Assembly: GCF_030545015.1 (NCBI RefSeq)
Contig: NZ_CP120653.1
Coordinates: 992,001-1,056,000 of the forward strand
Direction: 5' to 3'
DNA: 64,000 bases
DNA from: Myroides sp. JBRI-B21084
GTDB lineage: Bacteria > Bacteroidota > Bacteroidia > Flavobacteriales > Flavobacteriaceae
Every line of letters begins with the position of its first letter. Within the stretch, counting starts at the first letter, position 1. This document shows, one piece after another, positions 59,557-64,000 of this stretch. The translations under genes and the position numbers were made by a program. Under the pieces are notes generated by a model. The model did no database searches. It worked only from the letters and a program-made list of their open reading frames with translations, and had not been told where the DNA came from.

Positions 59557-60660
59557 ATGAACAGCCTTTTACGTTTAAAAAATATCATTTGTAATTTGCT
59601 TTTTTGCATGTTTTTTGGTTTTGTAGCAAATGCCCAACAAAATTGGAATGTATCCTTACAAACCTATAAAGGCACAATTTTAGCACATAGCAATAACATT
59701 CAACATTTAATAACAAGTAAACCATCGGGCTATTTGTTTTCGGTAAACCACCGCGTGAATGGTACACAATCGTGGCATCATACGTATCGCTTTCCCGAAA
59801 TTGGTTTTTCGTTTCACACTCAAAACAATCACAACCAAACATTGGGTAATTTATATGGTTTATATGCCCATTATAATTTTTATTTTTTAAATCGAAATTT
59901 ACAATTTAGGGTAGGGCAAGGCGTTGCTTATGCCACCCATCCATATGATAAAGAAACCAATTTTAGAAATGTTGCTTACGGATCAAAGTTTATGCCTTCA
60001 ACTTATTTTATGTTTAGCTACAATAAACCTAGAATTTGGCAAAATATTGGTTTAAATGCAGGTTTACTGTTTGTACATCACTCAAATGCTACCATAAAAT
60101 CACCCAATACAAGTACTAATACATTAGGATTAAACCTAGGATTAACGTACCATTTTTCTAATAGCGATATGGTTTTAAAATCGGGAGCATATAATGAAAT
60201 TCCTATGAAAATGCGCTATAATTTTTTAGTTAGAACGGGTGTAAATGAAAGCCATATTGTAGGTATTGGACAAAAACCGTTTTATCATTTAGGTGTTATT
60301 GCAGAAAAACCATTGAATAATTTTGGTGCAGCACAACTTGGGGTTGATGTATTTTTATCTAATTCATTAAAAGAGTTAATTCCGTTTTTGGCAACTTCAT
60401 TCCCTGAAGAAAATATGAAAAAAGATACCGATTGGAAAAGGGTAGGGGTTTTTGTGGGCTACGAATGGTACTTAAATAAGCTAACTGCCGAAGGTAATGT
60501 AGGATATTACGTACACGATGAATACAAAAAAAACGGGTCGTTGTACCAGCGTTTAGGTTTGCGTTATTACATAACACCAGCAATTTATGGTTCAATGGCT
60601 TTAAAAACTCATTTTGCTAAAGCCGAAGCTTTTGAAGTAGGAGTTGGGTATAAGTTATAA
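59557..60660 (+). CDS. Outer-membrane acyloxyacyl hydrolase / lipid A deacylase (PagL-like)
   Basis: A 367-residue exported protein, signal peptide about 1-26 (VANAQ). Residues about 160-200 hold LNAGLLFVHHSNATIKSPNTSTNTLGLNLGLTYHF, the PagL-type pattern (H-x-S-N ... P-N ... N-x-x-x-L-N-x-G-L-x-Y-x-F); the catalytic His/Ser would be His174 and Ser176. The acidic residue of the PagL triad, expected about 12 residues on, seems replaced by Asn. The C-terminus (FEVGVGYKL) is barrel-like. It would remove an acyl chain of lipid A in the outer membrane. Overlap with the upstream unit suggests co-transcription. Confidence 0.8.
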   Translation: MNSLLRLKNIICNLLFCMFFGFVANAQQNWNVSLQTYKGTILAHSNNIQHLITSKPSGYLFSVNHRVNGTQSWHHTYRFPEIGFSFHTQNNHNQTLGNLYGLYAHYNFYFLNRNLQFRVGQGVAYATHPYDKETNFRNVAYGSKFMPSTYFMFSYNKPRIWQNIGLNAGLLFVHHSNATIKSPNTSTNTLGLNLGLTYHFSNSDMVLKSGAYNEIPMKMRYNFLVRTGVNESHIVGIGQKPFYHLGVIAEKPLNNFGAAQLGVDVFLSNSLKELIPFLATSFPEENMKKDTDWKRVGVFVGYEWYLNKLTAEGNVGYYVHDEYKKNGSLYQRLGLRYYITPAIYGSMALKTHFAKAEAFEVGVGYKL

Positions 60661-60697
60661 ATAGAATTTTTGTTTTAGCATAATAGTAAAAAAATAC

Positions 60698-60705
60698 TAC
60701 GTTTG
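60698..60705 (+). promoter_or_regulatory. -7 promoter element of the DUF2807 lipoprotein gene
   Basis: TACGTTTG fits TAnnTTTG, 15 bases before the ATG at 60721. A TTG (60670-60672) lies 25 bases further upstream, a little beyond normal spacing. Confidence 0.5.
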
Positions 60706-60720
60706 TTTAACTATTGATTT

Positions 60721-61452
60721 ATGAAAAAAAGTATAGGTTTGTTGTTTTTGGTATTAGCTGGTTGTTCCGGTGAAGACGCTTGTTTCTCTAAAAAAGGGAA
60801 TGCTATTATGCAAGAACACGCATTACAAGGTTTTCATAGTGTTGAAATTCCTTTGAATGTTTCGGTTGAAATTATTCCGAGTACAACCTACAAAATGAAA
60901 ATTGAATCGTTTGAAAACAGAATTAATGCTGTAACGTTTTCTGTAAAAGATTCTATGCTTACTATAAAAAACGATATTTCGTGTCAAATGTTAAAAAGCT
61001 ATGAAACTGCTGTTTTAAAAATCTATACACCAACTTTAAAAAATATTTATTCGCGTACACAATTTAATGTGGTATCAAACGATACGTTGCGTTATCCAAA
61101 TTTGTATTTACTTACCAGTTTGCCAAATGAAGAAAGTGCATCAACAAATTTTGATTTAAAAATTAATAATAAAACCATTACGGTAGAAGATAACCAAGTA
61201 GGTAATTTTACGTTAAAAGGAAAAACAAACGTGTTAGATATAAAATTGTATGGTGCAAACGGAACAGTAAATGCTAAGGAATTAAACGCAAAAGCTGTTT
61301 TAACGTACCATCGCAGTAACCAAAACATACATGTTTTTGCCAAAAATAAATTAGAAGGTGTAATTGCGTCTGTTGGAAATGTGTATGTGTATAACAAACC
61401 CGATACAGTACAAATGCAGCGCCTTTATACCGGGAATGTGTATTACAAATAA
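60721..61452 (+). CDS. Lipoprotein with DUF2807 (GIN) domain
   Basis: A 243-residue protein with lipobox LAGC (Cys15). The rest is a DUF2807/GIN-type beta-helix-like domain: LQGFHSVEIPLNVSVEIIPS, FENRINAVTFSVKDSMLTI, TPTLKNIYSRTQFNVVS and so on. Such domains are frequent in Bacteroidota envelope proteins of unknown role. The sequence after the Cys (SGED) has acidic residues, but the surface-export signal is less clear than in the 9276 lipoprotein. It ends 4 bases before the convergent gldA. Confidence 0.8.
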   Translation: MKKSIGLLFLVLAGCSGEDACFSKKGNAIMQEHALQGFHSVEIPLNVSVEIIPSTTYKMKIESFENRINAVTFSVKDSMLTIKNDISCQMLKSYETAVLKIYTPTLKNIYSRTQFNVVSNDTLRYPNLYLLTSLPNEESASTNFDLKINNKTITVEDNQVGNFTLKGKTNVLDIKLYGANGTVNAKELNAKAVLTYHRSNQNIHVFAKNKLEGVIASVGNVYVYNKPDTVQMQRLYTGNVYYK

Positions 61453-61456
61453 TTTT

Positions 61457-62353
61457 TTAAAGTGTTTTCTCTCTAAAAATAGTTTCTAAGTTTTTGTTTT
61501 TTAGTTGCATCGATAAAATCTTAACATCTAATTCATTAGCAAAATCAAACAATTTAGCGCGCATATCTTCGTTGCTACTAAAAACCAATTGCCATTGCAT
61601 ATCGTGTATGTTTTGGAACGATTTTAAGTTTGGCAAACGTTTAATAAATTCTTCTTCAATTTTTAAATCGAATTCAATTTCAATAATTTGATCGTTTTCG
61701 GTAGTAAAAATTTGTTCCAATTTATTATCGGCAACAATTTCGCCTTGTTTAATAATTATCACACGGTCGCAAATAGCTTCAACCTCTTGCATAATATGTG
61801 TTGATAAAAAAACCGTTTTGTTTTTTCCTATTTTTTTAATTAAATCGCGAATTTCGGTAAGCTGATTAGGGTCTAAACCGGTTGTTGGTTCGTCTAAAAT
61901 AAGCACTTCAGGATCGTGTAACAAAGCTGTTGCCAAGCCTACACGCTGACGGTATCCTTTAGAAAGTTGTCCAATTTTTTTATGTGCTTCGGGCGTTAGT
62001 TTTGTTAGTTCAATAACTTCTTCAATACGTTTTTTATCAACCTTATAAACATCGGCATTAAAAGCCAAATATTCACGCACGTACAAATCTAAATACAATG
62101 GGTTGTGTTCAGGTAAATATCCAATAGATTGTTGTACTTCTTTTTGATGCGTTAATACATTAAAGCCATTCACAAGTGCAATACCATTGTCGGCATCAAT
62201 ATAAGTGGTTAAAATTTTCATTAAAGTTGATTTTCCAGCTCCATTCGGACCTAAAAAACCTACAATTTCACCTTTATTTACTTTAAAAGTTATGGCATTT
62301 AACGCTTTTTGCGTTCCGTAACTTTTAGATATATTTTGAACTTCTATAGACAT
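61457..62353 (-). CDS. gldA: Gliding-motility ABC transporter ATPase GldA
   Basis: A 298-residue ABC ATPase. Walker A GPNGAGKST (about 34-42), signature LSKGYRQR (about 137), Walker B VLILDEPTTGLDPNQ and the switch His in LSTHIM. The length, the C-terminal ~80 residues (NDQIIEIEFDLKIEEEF, MQLKNKNLETIFREK) and the overall pattern match GldA, the ATP-binding subunit of the GldAFG exporter associated with gliding in flavobacteria. gldF/gldG are not next to it, which is also so in other flavobacteria. -7 element TACTTTTG at 62372-62379 (minus). Confidence 0.92.
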   Translation of the reverse strand: MSIEVQNISKSYGTQKALNAITFKVNKGEIVGFLGPNGAGKSTLMKILTTYIDADNGIALVNGFNVLTHQKEVQQSIGYLPEHNPLYLDLYVREYLAFNADVYKVDKKRIEEVIELTKLTPEAHKKIGQLSKGYRQRVGLATALLHDPEVLILDEPTTGLDPNQLTEIRDLIKKIGKNKTVFLSTHIMQEVEAICDRVIIIKQGEIVADNKLEQIFTTENDQIIEIEFDLKIEEEFIKRLPNLKSFQNIHDMQWQLVFSSNEDMRAKLFDFANELDVKILSMQLKNKNLETIFREKTL

Positions 62354-62371
62354 AGAATGGATTGTTTTTTA

Positions 62372-62379
62372 CAAAAGTA
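62372..62379 (-). promoter_or_regulatory. -7 promoter element of gldA
   Basis: TACTTTTG on the minus strand, perfect TAnnTTTG, 18 bases before the gldA ATG. No -33 TTTG at standard spacing. Confidence 0.45.
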
Positions 62380-62483
62380 AATAATTTTCAATCTTAATGC
62401 ACTAATTTTTAAATTAGATTTTTTAAACAATTTTAAAGTGCAACCATGCAATAAATAAACTTCACTATTAAAGGAAATATCTG

Positions 62484-62491
62484 TAAATTTG
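62484..62491 (+). promoter_or_regulatory. -7 promoter element only 4 bases before the DAHP synthase start
   Basis: TAAATTTG fits TAnnTTTG perfectly and ends 4 bases before the ATG at 62496. The transcript would start at or after the A of ATG unless another promoter is used, so this is a candidate leaderless mRNA. No clear -33. Confidence 0.5.
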
Positions 62492-62495
62492 CTGT

Positions 62496-63578
62496 ATGAC
62501 AAAAGTGAACGAAAAAGCTTTGTGGTTTAAAGATTTAACAGCTAACAAGCCTTTGTTAATTGCAGGGCCATGTAGTGCCGAAACACCCCAACAGGTGTTA
62601 GAAGTTGCGCATGCCATTAAAAACACTGCAAAAATATTCCGCGCAGGTATTTGGAAACCTCGTACACGCCCTGGTGGTTTTGAAGGGGTAGGCGCCATTG
62701 GACTTAAATGGTTGCAACAAGTAAAGGCCGAAACAGGAATGCTTTTAGCTACCGAAGTTGCAACGGCAGAACATGTTAACCTTGCCTTGGCGCACGATAT
62801 TGATATGCTTTGGATTGGCGCACGCACTACTGTAAACCCTTTTGCGGTGCAAGAAATTGCCGATGCTTTAAAAGGTACCAACAAAATGGTGTTTATTAAA
62901 AACCCAGTAAACCCCGATTTAAGTTTGTGGATTGGCGGTTTTGAACGTTTACAAAATGCAGGTATTGAAAAATTAGGATTTATTCACCGTGGATTTTCTA
63001 GCTATGAAAAAGTAAAATATCGTAACAATCCTGAATGGCAAATACCTATCGATTTACAGATTCGTTTTCCTGAAGTTCCGTTAATTAACGATCCATCGCA
63101 CATAACGGGTAATCGCAATTTAATTCAACATGTGGCCCAAAAAGCTTTAGATTTAAATTTTGATGGGTTAATGATAGAAACGCATTGTACCCCAGATTTA
63201 GCTTGGAGCGATGCCGCACAGCAAGTAACGCCGCAACAATTAAACAATATTGTTACCAATTTAGTACAGCGCGATTTAATTAATGAAGAAGATTCGTACG
63301 TTCACCAAATGCAACTTTTTAGAACACAAATTGATGAAATTGATACGCAAATTTTAAATCTTTTAAAAAACCGCATGCAAATTGCCGATGAAATTGGGCT
63401 GCTTAAAAAAGCAAAAAATGTATCGGTTTTACAACCTGAACGTTGGCAAGAAGTTTTAGTTAAAATGCGTCGCGAAGGCAAAGAAAATAAATTAGGCGAA
63501 GTGTTTATTACATCGTTATTCAAAGCAATTCACGATGAAAGTATTACACGCCAAGACCATATCATCAACCCAAAATAA
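62496..63578 (+). CDS. Bifunctional DAHP synthase / chorismate mutase
   Basis: A 360-residue fusion. Residues about 1-265 form a class I-beta (KDO8P-like) DAHP synthase: PLLIAGPCSAETPQQ, FRAGIWKPRTRPGGFEG, LLATEVATAEH, MVFIKNPVNPD, LINDPSHITGNR and GLMIETHCTPDLAWSDAAQQVTP, condensing PEP and erythrose-4-phosphate. From about 275 an AroQ chorismate mutase follows: LFRTQIDEIDTQILNLLKNRMQIADEIGLLKKAKNVSVLQPERWQEVL. The CM-at-C-terminus order is usual in Bacteroidota, where CM can feedback-couple the synthase. It ends 6 bases before rsgA. Confidence 0.95.
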   Translation: MTKVNEKALWFKDLTANKPLLIAGPCSAETPQQVLEVAHAIKNTAKIFRAGIWKPRTRPGGFEGVGAIGLKWLQQVKAETGMLLATEVATAEHVNLALAHDIDMLWIGARTTVNPFAVQEIADALKGTNKMVFIKNPVNPDLSLWIGGFERLQNAGIEKLGFIHRGFSSYEKVKYRNNPEWQIPIDLQIRFPEVPLINDPSHITGNRNLIQHVAQKALDLNFDGLMIETHCTPDLAWSDAAQQVTPQQLNNIVTNLVQRDLINEEDSYVHQMQLFRTQIDEIDTQILNLLKNRMQIADEIGLLKKAKNVSVLQPERWQEVLVKMRREGKENKLGEVFITSLFKAIHDESITRQDHIINPK

Positions 63579-63584
63579 ATTGGA

Positions 63585-64000
63585 ATGACCGGAATTGTTT
63601 ATAAATCTACAGGTAGCTGGTACACCGTTAAGGCACAAGATAACCAGTTTTTTGAATGTAGAATAAAAGGAAAATTTAGAATAAAAGGTATTAAAAGCAC
63701 CAATCCGGTTGCTGTTGGCGATGTGGTTGATTTTGACCTTGATACGTCGGCTGATGTTGTTACTGGGGTTATTACTAAAATCCACGATCGTAAAAATTAT
63801 CTTATTCGTAAATCGGTTAATTTATCTAAGCAAGTGCATATTATTGCCGCTAATATTGATACCCTTTTTGTATTAGTTACCATTGATAATCCTGTTACAA
63901 CTACCAGTTTTATTGACCGTTTATTGGTTACGGCCGAAGCTTATGATATAAATGCGGTTTTAGTTTTTAATAAGGTTGATACTTTTTCTGAAGATACGTT
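63585..64000 (+). CDS. rsgA: Ribosome small subunit-dependent GTPase RsgA, N-terminal part (cut by window edge)
   Basis: The first 138 codons are in the window. The N-terminal OB-fold (GIVYKSTGSWYTVKAQ, FECRIKGKFRIKGIKSTNPVAVGDVVDFD) and the beginning of the circularly permuted GTPase domain are visible: VHIIAANIDTLFVLVTIDNP, then FIDRLLVTAEAYDINAVLVFNKVD with the NKxD (G4) motif before G1, which marks RsgA/YjeQ. It assists late 30S maturation. Six bases after the DAHP synthase gene, likely co-transcribed. Confidence 0.95.
   Translation, partial: MTGIVYKSTGSWYTVKAQDNQFFECRIKGKFRIKGIKSTNPVAVGDVVDFDLDTSADVVTGVITKIHDRKNYLIRKSVNLSKQVHIIAANIDTLFVLVTIDNPVTTTSFIDRLLVTAEAYDINAVLVFNKVDTFSEDT

Noticed and set aside
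1..64000. tRNA, rRNA, CRISPR, prophage or insertion sequence
   Set aside because: All gaps are short and A/T-rich without cloverleaf-like, repeat-spacer or transposase signals; the coding content is housekeeping and envelope genes in consistent base composition.

Overview
The window is strongly A+T-rich and reads as an ordinary chromosomal segment of a Bacteroidota bacterium, most likely a member of the Flavobacteriaceae. The reasons are: a GldA-type gliding ABC ATPase, outer-membrane receptors with an N-terminal carboxypeptidase-regulatory domain, a one-piece PurL, a DAHP synthase fused to chorismate mutase, -7 promoter elements of the form TAnnTTTG, weak or absent Shine-Dalgarno sequences, and a repeat in argS that I recall from flavobacterial genomes. 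Both ends cut genes (pruA on the left, rsgA on the right). I see no rRNA, tRNA, CRISPR array, prophage or insertion sequence, and no gene-free stretch longer than about 300 bases.

Layout. 1-1.15 kb: the 3' end of pruA and a VOC protein. 1.2-4.8 kb, minus strand: a small copper-handling group (multicopper oxidase with an added C-terminal barrel-like region, an HMA/DUF3347 protein and a Cys-rich exported protein). 4.8-5.5 kb: dodecin and an LEA-like stress protein. 5.5-10.8 kb, minus: purL and a surface lipoprotein. 10.9-17.0 kb: an LPS core or glycan locus with two paralogous GT2 enzymes, a WaaE-like GT2, a heptosyltransferase-like GT9, a Kdo-kinase-like protein and two less certain transferases. 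17-23 kb: ettA, tcdA, a TatD hydrolase, a DUF1684 protein, two small exported proteins with a related module and a coiled-coil exported protein. 23-30.2 kb, minus: the elongasome group purH-mreB-mreC-mreD-mrdA-rodA. 30.3-33.5 kb: mutS and an HPP-family membrane protein. 33.6-36.7 kb, minus: a five-gene operon led by a DUF2089 zinc-ribbon/HTH regulator. 36.8-45.9 kb: an EamA transporter, two paralogous TonB-dependent-receptor-like proteins, arsC, a CPBP protease, menE and a small barrel protein.

46-51.3 kb: argS, ffh and folD with two small hypothetical genes. 51.3-56 kb: a membrane-anchored MutS-like ATPase, a HutD protein, and a regulator locus (membrane protein, winged-helix protein, DUF4173 protein) whose two transcription units each carry the same 17-bp operator-like dyad. 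56-61.4 kb: a bifunctional-nuclease-domain protein, thyA, folA, an exported protein, a deoxynucleoside kinase, a PagL-like protein and a DUF2807 lipoprotein, forming a thymidylate and folate supply group with envelope genes behind it. 61.4-64 kb: gldA, the DAHP synthase/chorismate mutase and rsgA.

I did not find a clearly new multi-gene system. The most unusual points are a palindromic repeat translated in frame inside argS, the paired inverted operator sites around a winged-helix regulator, the multicopper oxidase with a barrel-like tail, and two promoters so close to the ATG that the mRNAs could be leaderless.
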